Positions 15,503 to 23,872 of a stretch of DNA of 42,059 nt are shown here, in pieces. The notes beneath the pieces were generated by a model. The model made no database searches, was not told the DNA's origin, and saw only the letters and a list, made by a program, of their open reading frames with translations. The translations under genes were made by a program, and so were the position numbers. The number at the start of each line of letters is the position of its first letter. Positions within the stretch are counted from its first letter, which is position 1. The stretch comes from Patescibacteria group bacterium (GTDB taxonomy: Bacteria > Patescibacteriota > Patescibacteriia > UBA1558 > UBA10009). Location: contig JAHISB010000032.1 in assembly GCA_018818425.1 (NCBI GenBank), positions 1 to 42,059 of the forward strand. The letters are read 5' to 3'.

Positions 15503-15892
15503 ATGATAAAAAAAATGAATAAAAATAAATCCACCAATCAAATACAACGCGAACAGCATCAACTAGACGCCAGCGGCAGGATTGCCGGACGGCTGGCTTC
15601 GGAAGCGGCCATTCTTTTAATGGGCAAGCATAAGGTTAATTATCAGCCGAATATAGATGCGGGTGATTTTGTGGAAATTGCCAATGTGGATAAAATGAAA
15701 TTTTCCGGCAATAAAATGGAGCAGAAAGTTTATTATCATGTCACCGGATATATCGGCGGAGTAAGAGAGACTCCCTTAAAGAAATTTTTTCAAGAAAAGC
15801 CGGATGAGCTTTTTATCAAAATGATTAAAAATATGTTACCGAAAAATAAACTTAGAAAAGAAATGTTAAAAAGATTAACTTTCAAAAAATAA
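15503..15892 (+). CDS. rplM: 50S ribosomal protein L13
   Basis: About 130 residues from the ATG at 15503; another ATG at 15515 is possible. The track's start at 15485 is a TTG inside rplQ and is not needed. DASGRIAGRLASEAAILLMGKHK and YHVTGYIGGVRETPLKKFF are the family signatures. It is a little shorter than usual (about 142) and coupled to rpsI as in most bacteria. Confidence 0.95.
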   Translation: MIKKMNKNKSTNQIQREQHQLDASGRIAGRLASEAAILLMGKHKVNYQPNIDAGDFVEIANVDKMKFSGNKMEQKVYYHVTGYIGGVRETPLKKFFQEKPDELFIKMIKNMLPKNKLRKEMLKRLTFKK

Positions 15893-15894
15893 CT

Positions 15895-16485
15895 ATGGCT
15901 ACCGAAAAAAAGAAAATTGATTCAAAGTCAAAAACGACAAACTCTGTTCATCAGTCTTCTGCATCAAAATCGTCTAAACCCAAGCGTCAGAGCAAGTCTC
16001 AAAGAAAGCCTGCAGAAACCAAAAAAGGCGTTGGAAAAGTTAAAGAAGTTAAGCCCGTTCAGACGGAAATTAAAAAGAAGACGGTTAAAAAACTGCCTTA
16101 TCTTTTTGCCGTGGGCAGAAGAAAAACAGCCGTAGCCAGAGTCCGCCTGTATCCCAAAGATAATCGCGGTGAAATCAAGATCAATGCCAAAGACTATAAA
16201 GAATATTTTCCTTATTTTGAATTCCAGAAAAATATAGAAGAGCCGTTAAAGAAAGTTAATCAATTCGGCAAGTGTTTTATCAGCATTAAGGTTGAAGGCG
16301 GCGGCAAGCGCGGCCAGGCAGACGCGGTGTGCCATGGACTGGGCCGTATTTTATTAAAGTTTGATGAAAGTCTAAGAAAAACTTTGCGTTCAAGCGGCTT
16401 TTTAACCCGCGATTCCCGCAAAAAGGAACGAAAGAAGCCGGGCTTAAAGCGCGCCCGCCGGGCTCCGCAATGGGCAAAACGTTAA
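15895..16485 (+). CDS. rpsI: 30S ribosomal protein S9 with long basic N-terminal extension
   Basis: 196 residues against about 130 usual. Residues 1-65 are a Lys/Ser/Thr-rich disordered extension. The S9 domain starts at YLFAVGRRKTAVARVRLYP and runs through GGGKRGQADAVCHGLGRIL to KKERKKPGLKRARRAPQWAKR. The final KR is where S9 contacts the P-site tRNA. Starts 2 nt after rplM and ends the operon at a strong terminator. Confidence 0.97.
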   Translation: MATEKKKIDSKSKTTNSVHQSSASKSSKPKRQSKSQRKPAETKKGVGKVKEVKPVQTEIKKKTVKKLPYLFAVGRRKTAVARVRLYPKDNRGEIKINAKDYKEYFPYFEFQKNIEEPLKKVNQFGKCFISIKVEGGGKRGQADAVCHGLGRILLKFDESLRKTLRSSGFLTRDSRKKERKKPGLKRARRAPQWAKR

Positions 16486-16503
16486 ATTATTTTACTTTTT
16501 TTA

Positions 16504-16535
16504 AAGAAGGTCGGGTGGCGCGCCCGACCTTCTTT
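16504..16535 (+). terminator. Strong terminator closing the ribosomal protein operon
   Basis: AAAGAAGGTCGGG, loop TGGCGCG-like, CCCGACCTTCTTT, 13-bp perfect stem with T-rich flanks on both sides, so it could act in both directions. Confidence 0.9.
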
Positions 16536-16659
16536 GATTTTTTAAACCCCATCTTGAGTTTATCGAAAGGTGAGGTTTTTTAAATCGTCGTGTATCGCGA
16601 GTCGCAAATCGTGTATCGTTGTATTTTAGAGTATTGTCAGCAAATAGTGGTATAAACCA

Positions 16660-16688
16660 TTGCAATTTATTATAATAATTAGTATAAT
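16660..16688 (+). promoter_or_regulatory. Promoter of the polysaccharide locus
   Basis: TTGCAA (16660-16665), 17-bp spacer, TATAAT (16683-16688), 15 bp before the flippase ATG; the leader is therefore very short. Confidence 0.6.
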
Positions 16689-16703
16689 TCAGCTACATTT
16701 TGT

Positions 16704-18149
16704 ATGGAACTAACGCAGAAAGTCGCTAAAAATACCAGTTATTACACAGTCGCCCTGGTTATTCAAAAAATCATTTCTTTTGGATATTTTTCTTATTTGG
16801 CAGTGCAGATCGGGGCCGAGAATTTAGGCAAATATACGTTTGCTTTGTTTTTTACCACCATGTTCGCCGTGCTTATTGATTTAGGCCTGGCCAACGTTAT
16901 CACCCGCGAAGTGGCCAAGTTTCAGGAAAAGGCCGGGCAGTATTTAACGGCTGTTCTGGCAGTTAAAGTTCCCTTGTCAATCATAACTTATCTTATTGTT
17001 GTCGGCTTGATCAATTTAATGGGCAATCCGGAAATTACCCGGCAGCTGGTTTACATCACCGGCATAATCATGGTGATTGATTCATTTACTCTTACTTTTT
17101 ACGCCATCTTCAGGGGCTTCCATAATTTAAAAATTGAAAGCATCGGCACCATTATCTTTCAGGTTTTAGTGGCCGGTGCCGGAATAATTTTGGTCCAACA
17201 GACTCATGATGTCAGGATTTTGATATTAGCGTTATTGCTGGGCAGCGCCTTCAATCTTTTTTATTCAATGATTCTGCTGATTAAGAAGCTGAAAATCAGA
17301 TTAACCTTAAAAGCCGACAAAGGCCTGTTAAAGTCCATGATGATTATTACCATTCCTTTTGCTTTGGCCGGAATTTTTACCAGAGTTTATGGCTACATCG
17401 ATTCTGTCTTTTTGCATCAGTTTATCAGCGACGAAGCCGTCGGCTATTACAGCATTCCTTACAAGATTACCTTTGCCCTCCAGTTTATTCCCTTGGCTTT
17501 TATTGCGGCTTTGTATCCTGCTTTTTCCACATTCTTTGTCCAGTCAAAAGAAATGTTAAAGATGACTTTTCAGAAGTCAATTATTTATCTGGCCATTATT
17601 GCCGTGCCTATTACTTTGGGCATTATTTCTATCGCCGATAAGGTGATGGTCGGTGTTTATTCCGACGAATACCTGCCTTCCATTATCCCTTTGCAAATTT
17701 TAATAGCCAGCTTGCCGTTTTTGTTTATCAATTTTCCTTTAGGCGCTTTGCTTAATGCCTGCAATCGCCAGATCAGAAATACTGTGAATATCGGCATAGT
17801 TATGGTCATCAATGTTATTTTAAATTTAATCTTAATTCCCAAATACAGCGTGATCGGCGCGGCTGCCGCTTCTACCATCAGCACTTTTATTATGTTTATT
17901 TTGCAGATTTATGTGGCTAAACAGATTACTCCGCTCGATGTCTGGTATCTAGTTCGCCAGTTTTTAAAAATTCTTTTAGCCGGCGCGGTGATGTACGGAA
18001 TAATTGTATTGCTTAAGCCGTCATTATATTATCTTTTTTTAATTCCTGTCGGCGCCGCTGTTTTTTTTGGAGTTTTATTCATCACCAGGGGCTTTACCAT
18101 CAGAGAATTTAAAGATCTGCTAAAAAGCATTTCCCAAAAAAATGTATAA
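16704..18149 (+). CDS. Wzx-like polysaccharide flippase (MOP superfamily)
   Basis: 481 residues with about 12-14 membrane segments. The start MELTQKVAKNTSYYTVALVIQKIISFG and the repeated pattern GLANVITREVAK, AFALAGIFTRVYGYIDSVFL and GALLNACNRQIRNT fit the polysaccharide biosynthesis (RfbX/Wzx) branch of the MOP superfamily. It would move undecaprenyl-linked glycan repeat units across the membrane. First gene of the glycan locus, followed after 18 nt by the next gene. MurJ is less likely given the neighbours. Confidence 0.88.
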   Translation: MELTQKVAKNTSYYTVALVIQKIISFGYFSYLAVQIGAENLGKYTFALFFTTMFAVLIDLGLANVITREVAKFQEKAGQYLTAVLAVKVPLSIITYLIVVGLINLMGNPEITRQLVYITGIIMVIDSFTLTFYAIFRGFHNLKIESIGTIIFQVLVAGAGIILVQQTHDVRILILALLLGSAFNLFYSMILLIKKLKIRLTLKADKGLLKSMMIITIPFALAGIFTRVYGYIDSVFLHQFISDEAVGYYSIPYKITFALQFIPLAFIAALYPAFSTFFVQSKEMLKMTFQKSIIYLAIIAVPITLGIISIADKVMVGVYSDEYLPSIIPLQILIASLPFLFINFPLGALLNACNRQIRNTVNIGIVMVINVILNLILIPKYSVIGAAAASTISTFIMFILQIYVAKQITPLDVWYLVRQFLKILLAGAVMYGIIVLLKPSLYYLFLIPVGAAVFFGVLFITRGFTIREFKDLLKSISQKNV

Positions 18150-18167
18150 AAAATTTAATTAATTTAT

Positions 18168-18839
18168 ATGATTAGAGAGATTTTTTGTTCTTCAGAAGCA
18201 GAGAAAAGTGAGCCCGTGATTAAGATATTAAAAGGCAGTGAAGCTCTGGAAGAAAGCAAAAAAAATCCATTTTATGATGAATATCATTGGGGGCTTGCTG
18301 ATTGGGAAGATGGCAAATTATATTTGCCTGAATCAGATCAGGCAATCTCGTGGGTTATTGCTGTTCATGAAATTGGCCATCTTGTAAAAGAGGGAAGATT
18401 TGATCTTTCTGAATCTGATTTTGATTCTGTTAAGGCAGAAGAAAAAAGAGCCTGGCAGCAGGGTTGGGGTTACTTAAAAAAGTATATATCAGAATATTAT
18501 CCAAATGAACCGGAAGTTTTAGTTGCCATTGAAGAAGTTAAAAAGGTAATTGAAGATGAGATGATTGCTATAGTTGAGTTAAGTAAGCCGTTTTATGAAG
18601 GTGCGTTAGAGGATATAACAGTAAGCAGAGTTAATTTTGCAGAAACCGAATTAGGAAAACAAATTAAACAAAGAATTGACGGATTTAAGAGGCTCGTTAG
18701 GAACAAAACTGCCGAGATTAATCAACTGCAATTAAACGAACAAGTTGATTGGGATAAATATATCGGAGTTGTAAAAAAAGCCCTTTTAGACATCGAAAGG
18801 GATAATGAAATATTTGAGTCGCAAAAAGATAATAATTAG
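18168..18839 (+). CDS. Hypothetical protein with HEXXH zinc-protease-like motif
   Basis: 223 residues, acidic, no signal peptide or membrane segment. VIAVHEIGHLVKEG (about residue 65) fits the HEXXH zincin motif. A Glu in EEKRAWQQGW some 25 residues later could be the third ligand, as in IrrE/ImmA-type peptidases. The rest is helical and highly charged. No family is recognised and activity is an inference. It sits inside the glycan locus between the flippase and the first glycosyltransferase, with shorter spacing than the repeats around it. Confidence 0.7.
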   Translation: MIREIFCSSEAEKSEPVIKILKGSEALEESKKNPFYDEYHWGLADWEDGKLYLPESDQAISWVIAVHEIGHLVKEGRFDLSESDFDSVKAEEKRAWQQGWGYLKKYISEYYPNEPEVLVAIEEVKKVIEDEMIAIVELSKPFYEGALEDITVSRVNFAETELGKQIKQRIDGFKRLVRNKTAEINQLQLNEQVDWDKYIGVVKKALLDIERDNEIFESQKDNN

Positions 18840-18852
18840 TAAAATTATTTAC

Positions 18853-20145
18853 ATGAAAATTTTATTAGTCACAATGGAATTTCCGCCGTTTAGAGGGGGC
18901 GTTGGGAATTATTACTATAATTTGATTAAGAATCTTGGTGGTGTTGAGACTGTTGCTTTAGTTAGTCAAGAAACAAGTAACAACAAATCCGCTTCCGCTG
19001 AAGCTACGGCGGACGGGCCGGCGGACATGCAAGAAACAAATAAATTTCAAATTATAAATTCCAAATTCCAATCCCCGATCATCCCCGATTCAATCGGGGA
19101 GGGGACAAAATCCAAAATCCAAAGTTCCTCTCGACAAGTTCAGGGCGGGGCAAAATTTCGAGTTATATACTCATCATTCTTTTATAGATATTTCTGGCCG
19201 AAATGGCTGAAGTTGTTCTTTGAAGTCAGGAAGATCATTAAAAAAGAAAAATTTGATTTAATTTGGTGCGGGCAGGTTTTGCCGGTCGGCGCTGTCTGCT
19301 ATTTAATCAACAAATTTTTTAAAATACCATATTTTGTTTCAAACCACGGCATGGATATAATGCTGCCGCAGAAATCATCCAGAAAAAAGAAGCTGATGAT
19401 GAAAGTTCTGCAGTCAGCGAAATTCATCACCGCCAACAGTCAATATACAAAAAATCAGCTTTTAAAACTGGGAATAAATGACCGGAAAATCCAGGTAATT
19501 TACCCCTGCTCCAACATTGCAGGTGAATTCATCGCTTTAGAGGGTAAAGCCGCTCAAATTAGGCAAAAATTGGGCCTGAAAGGCAGTAAAATCCTGTTAT
19601 CTGTGGGCCGCTTGGTCAAAAGAAAGGGATATGATAAGGTGATAGAGGCCTTGGCTCAACTTTCAGCTCAATATCCCAATCTAGCTTATTTAATTGTTGG
19701 CCAGGGGCCAGAAAAAGAAAATTTTCAATTTTCAATTTTCAATTTTCAATTAAAAGATAAGGTAAAGATTTTTGATGATGTCAGCGATGAAGACTTGCCG
19801 TATTATTATCAACTGGCTGATATTTTCATGATGCCGGCCAGGGATATTCAGGGAGATGTGGAGGGCTTTGGCCTGGTGTATTTAGAAGCGGCTAACTTTA
19901 AATTGCCCGTAATAGCCGGCAGATCAGGCGGCGCTGCCGAAGCAGTGATTGATAATGAAACAGGAATTATGGTTGACCCAGAGAGCGTTGAAGAAATCAA
20001 AGAAGCGATTATCAAATTACTAAATGATGAACAATTAAGGAATCAACTGGGAGAAAATGGTTATTTAAGAAGTCAGAAAGAATTTAATTGGGCGCGGCAG
20101 GCAGATAAATTAGAAGATTTGATATTATCAATTAGTCACGGATAA
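18853..20145 (+). CDS. Family GT4 glycosyltransferase with in-frame repeat insertion
   Basis: The ATG at 18853 (MKILLVTMEFPPFRGGVGNYYYNL) is chosen over the track's 18805 start because the glycine-rich GT4 N-terminus begins there. GT-B fold: acceptor half with NHGMDIMLPQ, donor half with SVGRLVKRKGYDKVIEALA, LIVGQGPEK and the nucleotide-sugar EX7E region EGFGLVYLEAANFKLPVIAG. It transfers a sugar to the growing lipid-linked glycan. Residues about 47-112 are a foreign low-complexity insert (NKSASAEATADGPADMQET ... SSSRQVQGGAKF) translated from repeat DNA. A second small one, FQFSIFNFQL, is made from four copies of TTTTCAA words near 19725. Both keep the frame and avoid the active-site motifs. 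Confidence 0.9.
   Translation: MKILLVTMEFPPFRGGVGNYYYNLIKNLGGVETVALVSQETSNNKSASAEATADGPADMQETNKFQIINSKFQSPIIPDSIGEGTKSKIQSSSRQVQGGAKFRVIYSSFFYRYFWPKWLKLFFEVRKIIKKEKFDLIWCGQVLPVGAVCYLINKFFKIPYFVSNHGMDIMLPQKSSRKKKLMMKVLQSAKFITANSQYTKNQLLKLGINDRKIQVIYPCSNIAGEFIALEGKAAQIRQKLGLKGSKILLSVGRLVKRKGYDKVIEALAQLSAQYPNLAYLIVGQGPEKENFQFSIFNFQLKDKVKIFDDVSDEDLPYYYQLADIFMMPARDIQGDVEGFGLVYLEAANFKLPVIAGRSGGAAEAVIDNETGIMVDPESVEEIKEAIIKLLNDEQLRNQLGENGYLRSQKEFNWARQADKLEDLILSISHG
18980..19165 (+). repeat. Palindromic repeat element inserted in frame in a glycosyltransferase gene
   Basis: Contains three hairpin words in a row: TCCGC...GCGGA-type (GCTACGGCGGACGGGCCGGCGGAC), ATCCCCGATTCAATCGGGGA, and CTCTCGACAAGTTCAGGGCGGGG, joined by AAATTCCAAATTCC words. 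The last hairpin is a relative of the mnmA insert. Confidence 0.75.
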
Positions 20146-20374
20146 ATCGCTGATAATTCACCGATCTATTACAGATGAATCATGGATAAATCACGGATGT
20201 TAATATTATTCGAGTCAGACTCGATCAGTCGAGTCTGACTCAATCAGTGATTCATCAGCGTATATCTGTGATAGATCCGTGTATATCCGCGTATTATCTG
20301 TGGAAGAGAATCACAAACTAACACTAACGACGCGAACATTCGCGAACCTAACGCGAACTAACTTTGTTAATACA
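20146..20374. repeat. Long imperfect palindrome spacer between glycosyltransferase genes
   Basis: The centre is a perfect 13-bp inverted repeat, GAGTCAGACTCGA (20212-20224) and TCGAGTCTGACTC (20229-20241). The flanks carry inverted GATGAATCA / TGATTCATC and GGATAAATCACGG / CCGTGTATATCC words. After 20320 there is a run of ACGCGAAC words. No gene is seen; the track ORF start at 20279 lies in this repeat. Confidence 0.65.
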
Positions 20375-21538
20375 ATGAGTGAGCAAAAACTACAAATCGT
20401 CATGTTTTCCATGTCTTCTTATTCCGAATGGCAGGCAGGCGTGCAGAACCGCAACTATCATATTCTGCAGAATTTAATTAAGGATGAAAGAGTGGGCAAG
20501 GTGATTACTGTTGATTATCTGCCGCCCACCTGGAAAAGATTTTATAAGAACTGGCAGAGGAATATCCTGGCTAAAACGGCAGGGGAAATAACAGTTTCTA
20601 ATCCTCTGGTTAAAATCATCAAAATAAGCGATAAATTAACGGTTTATTCTTCGGTTTTTTCAAAAATTTCCAAGAAAAAGTTTTATGGTCAGCTGAAGCG
20701 GTTTTTAAGCCGGGAAAAGTTTAAAAATTTTATTGTCTGGTCGTATTATCCTCTGGACGTGGATTATTTTAAGGAACTGCCGGCCAAACTGTTTATTTTT
20801 GATACCGTTGACAACTGGTGCGAACATCCTTCTTACGAAAAATTCAAAAATCAGCTAAAAGAAAATTATCAAATTATCGACCGGCAGGCCGATCTGATTT
20901 TTACGGTGTCCGCGGATTTGCAGAAGCTTTATGAAGATTCTAATAAAGTTTATTGGATTTCCAATGGCGTCGATCTAAAGCATTATCAGCAGAGCTATCC
21001 TATTATTAATCGCGATATCGGCGAGATTAAAAAGCCCATTATCGGTTATGTGGGCACTATTCAGGATCGTTTGGACCAGGATTTGCTGGAGTATTTAGCC
21101 AAGAGCAACCCCGACAAGTCTATAGTGATGGTCGGCCCGATTTGGTATCCGCAGATTAAGGAAAGATTTAAAAAATTTTCTAATATCTATTTTTTAGGCC
21201 GGAAGTCTTACGAAGAAGTGCCTATGTATATTCAGCAGTTTGACGTGGGCATTATTCCCCATAAAATAGACAAGTTTATCAAATCCACCAATCCGATGAA
21301 GATGTATGAATATTTGGCCTGCCAAAAGCCCGTGGTCTCCACTGCGGGCGGCGATATTGAGCAGTTTAAGGATTTAGTTTATATCACTAACGATTTTAAG
21401 CAGTTTAACGACTATCTGCAAAAAGCTTTAAAAGATGACAACCATCAGTTAAAAGAGCGGAGATTAGCCAGCGTTAAAGATCACAGCTGGCTTAAAAAAG
21501 TGGAGGAAATGTTGAATTTATTAGAACAAAAACTATGA
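20375..21538 (+). CDS. Glycosyltransferase (TuaH-like, GT-B fold)
   Basis: About 387 residues from ATG 20375 (MSEQKLQIVMFSMSSYSEWQ); the upstream part of the track ORF is spacer repeat. FDTVDNWCEHPSYEKFKNQ and ADLIFTVSADLQKLY, followed by NGVDLKHYQQ, GYVGTIQDRLD and PMKMYEYLACQKPVVST, fit the group of GT-B enzymes that includes teichuronic acid TuaH. The donor and acceptor cannot be read. Its stop overlaps the next start by 4 nt (ATGA), so the two are translationally coupled. Confidence 0.85.
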   Translation: MSEQKLQIVMFSMSSYSEWQAGVQNRNYHILQNLIKDERVGKVITVDYLPPTWKRFYKNWQRNILAKTAGEITVSNPLVKIIKISDKLTVYSSVFSKISKKKFYGQLKRFLSREKFKNFIVWSYYPLDVDYFKELPAKLFIFDTVDNWCEHPSYEKFKNQLKENYQIIDRQADLIFTVSADLQKLYEDSNKVYWISNGVDLKHYQQSYPIINRDIGEIKKPIIGYVGTIQDRLDQDLLEYLAKSNPDKSIVMVGPIWYPQIKERFKKFSNIYFLGRKSYEEVPMYIQQFDVGIIPHKIDKFIKSTNPMKMYEYLACQKPVVSTAGGDIEQFKDLVYITNDFKQFNDYLQKALKDDNHQLKERRLASVKDHSWLKKVEEMLNLLEQKL

Positions 21539-22389
21539 AGGAAATTGATTTAACAGTTATTATTGTCGGCTGGAAGGTAAAAGATTCGCTTAAAAATTGC
21601 CTGGTTTCTATTTTTCAAGAAACTTCTAAAATCAATTTAGAGGTTATTGTTGTTGATAATGCTTCGTGCGATGAAACGGTGGAAATGGTAGCTGAAGATT
21701 TCCCTAAAGTGGCGCTGATTTCCAACCTGCATAATCGCGGTTTTGCCCGGGCTGTCAACCAGGGGCTTAAACAGGCGCGGGGCCGATATGTTTTGCTGCT
21801 TAATCCCGATACGATAATCGTCGACCAGGCCTTGGATAGAATGGCGGCTTTTATGGACAGCCGGCCGGAAGCGGGCATTGCCGGCTGCCGCCTGCTGAAC
21901 GGCGATAAATCACTGCAGCCGTCAGTCAGAAAATTTCCATCTTTTTGGGGCCAACTGGCCATGATGTTTAAATTGCACCATCTTATTAAATTAAACAGTT
22001 ATTTAATGACTGGCTTTAATTATCAAAAAGAAGGCGAGGTCGATCAAGTGATGGGCGCCTTTTTTATGATTAACAGAAAAGTCATGGAAACCATCGGCCT
22101 GTTCGATGAGCAGTATCATTTGTGGTTCGAAGAAGTTGATTACTGCTTTAGGGCTAAAAAGCACGGTTTTAAGGTGATTTATACCCCCCAGGCCCAAATT
22201 ATTCATCTGGGCGGACAAAGCTTTGCGCAAACTTACAGAATTAAAAGCCAGTGGAATTTTTCCAAAAGCCGCTTAAGGTATATTAAAAAGAACCAGAGTT
22301 TTTGGCTATTTTTGATTATTTTAATTTTGATGCCTATAAGCTTATTATTAAGTTTTTTATTCAGCTTAATTTCGCCTAAAAATGTTTAA
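21535..22389 (+). CDS. Family GT2 glycosyltransferase (WbbL/rhamnosyltransferase-like)
   Basis: 284 residues, GT-A fold: DLTVIIVGWKVKDSLKNCL, VVDNASCDETVEMV, NRGFARAVNQGLKQARGRYVLLLNPDT (the DxD-equivalent) and WFEEVDYCFRAKKHGFKVIY (catalytic region). A C-terminal hydrophobic segment (LFLIILILMPISLLLSFLF) suggests a membrane anchor. Overlaps both neighbours by a few nt. Confidence 0.92.
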   Translation: MKEIDLTVIIVGWKVKDSLKNCLVSIFQETSKINLEVIVVDNASCDETVEMVAEDFPKVALISNLHNRGFARAVNQGLKQARGRYVLLLNPDTIIVDQALDRMAAFMDSRPEAGIAGCRLLNGDKSLQPSVRKFPSFWGQLAMMFKLHHLIKLNSYLMTGFNYQKEGEVDQVMGAFFMINRKVMETIGLFDEQYHLWFEEVDYCFRAKKHGFKVIYTPQAQIIHLGGQSFAQTYRIKSQWNFSKSRLRYIKKNQSFWLFLIILILMPISLLLSFLFSLISPKNV

Positions 22390-23872
22390 CCAGTTATTTG
22401 GAAAATATTTTAAAATCAGTTTTATTGTTTTTATTATTATTGATGTGCTGTCCTTCTTTGCTTATCAGGACGACTGCAGCCATCTGATTATTTTTATTGT
22501 TTTGACTCTTTTATCCTTGGGCTTAACTTTATATAAATTAGAATTGGGATTATACATTTTTTTAGCTGAATTATTTATCGGCTCCCAGGGGCATCTTTTT
22601 TCTTTGGCTACTCCTTACTTTGGCTTTTCGATCCGCATGTCTGTTTTTGCCATTTTCTTTTTAGTTTGGCTTAGCAAGGTTATAGCCGGTCGGCGGTTGG
22701 ATTTTTTCACCAAAAATAATCAGTTTTTATATATTTATCTGCTTTTGTTTATAGCGGTGGCTGCCGGCGCCTTAAGGGGTATTTTAAATAATCCGCTCAA
22801 TCAAACTTTTTTCGATTTTAACGGCTGGCTGTTTTTGGCGATTGTGCCGGCAGTTTTCAGCATTGTTCGGTCGTTCAAGGTAATTAAAAATATTTTGGCC
22901 ATCCTCTTGTCGGCCGTCGGCTTTATTTCGTTGAAGACTTTGGTTGTTTTACTGCTGTTTGCTTATAAACTGCCTATTAATTTATCCATATTTTATAACT
23001 GGTTAAGAGACAGCCGCATCGGAGAAATTACTCACGTGACCGGCACTTTTTATCGCATATTTTTTCAGGCCCAAATTTATGTCCTCATCGGTTTTTTATT
23101 ATGCTTTTTTTTATTGTTGATGAGGCAAAAGCTCGATTTGGATAAAGTTACCGTAAAATGGTTAAGGGTAATTATGTTATTTTCCAGCACCGTGCTGATT
23201 GCCTGCCTGTCCAGAAGTTTTTGGGTAGGCGCTGTTTTTGCTTTGCTGTTCGTTTTTATTCTTTTAGTTTGGAGGCATCGATTCAGCTTGATTAAGATGG
23301 TTAGATTGTTTGTTACCATGTCGCTGATCGTTGTGGTAGAAATAGCTTTTTTATTTATTATCACCGGCAATATCCCTGTTAGCTTTACTCATAATTTGAT
23401 CCGCGACAGGCTGGACGACCCCACCGAAGAAGTGGCCGGCATGTCTAGAATCGCCCAGCTGGGCCCTTTATGGAGCGCCATCAGCCAAAATTGGTTTTGG
23501 GGCTCTGGTTTTGGCAAAGCCGTCACTTATTATACCGACGATCCGCGCATTCTGGCTAAGTCTCCGACCGGCATTTATAACACCTATGCTTTTGAATGGG
23601 GCTATTTGGATATCTGGTTAAAATTGGGCTTAAGCGGGCTTTTAATTTATTTATATCTTTATTACCTTGTCTTTAAGAAGGGGATTTATTTAATTAGAAA
23701 AAAGGCAGATTCATCTATTTTTATTATTGCCCTGCTTTTAGGCATGGCTGCTTTACTGGCCACTAATATGTTTAGCCCTTATTTAAACCATCCCCTGGGC
23801 ATTGGTTATTTGATACTGTTAAGCGCCATCATAAATTTTTCTATTAAAGAATATGTCGTTAAAACCAGCTAA
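22382..23872 (+). CDS. O-antigen ligase/Wzy polymerase-like membrane protein
   Basis: 496 residues with about 11-12 hydrophobic segments and a large loop before the last ones. SRSFWVGAVFALLFVFILL followed by GSGFGKAVTYYTDD and the YNTYAFEWGYLDIWLKLGLSGLL motif (the conserved H/Y-x6-G region) is typical of the WaaL/Wzy family. It would polymerise or transfer the glycan on the outer face of the membrane. Translationally coupled to both neighbours. Confidence 0.85.
   Translation: MFNQLFGKYFKISFIVFIIIDVLSFFAYQDDCSHLIIFIVLTLLSLGLTLYKLELGLYIFLAELFIGSQGHLFSLATPYFGFSIRMSVFAIFFLVWLSKVIAGRRLDFFTKNNQFLYIYLLLFIAVAAGALRGILNNPLNQTFFDFNGWLFLAIVPAVFSIVRSFKVIKNILAILLSAVGFISLKTLVVLLLFAYKLPINLSIFYNWLRDSRIGEITHVTGTFYRIFFQAQIYVLIGFLLCFFLLLMRQKLDLDKVTVKWLRVIMLFSSTVLIACLSRSFWVGAVFALLFVFILLVWRHRFSLIKMVRLFVTMSLIVVVEIAFLFIITGNIPVSFTHNLIRDRLDDPTEEVAGMSRIAQLGPLWSAISQNWFWGSGFGKAVTYYTDDPRILAKSPTGIYNTYAFEWGYLDIWLKLGLSGLLIYLYLYYLVFKKGIYLIRKKADSSIFIIALLLGMAALLATNMFSPYLNHPLGIGYLILLSAIINFSIKEYVVKTS

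Noticed and set aside
20279-20374. Upstream start of the TuaH-like glycosyltransferase
   Set aside because: Codons fall in the palindromic spacer and ACGCGAAC repeats; the GT-B N-terminus begins at ATG 20375.
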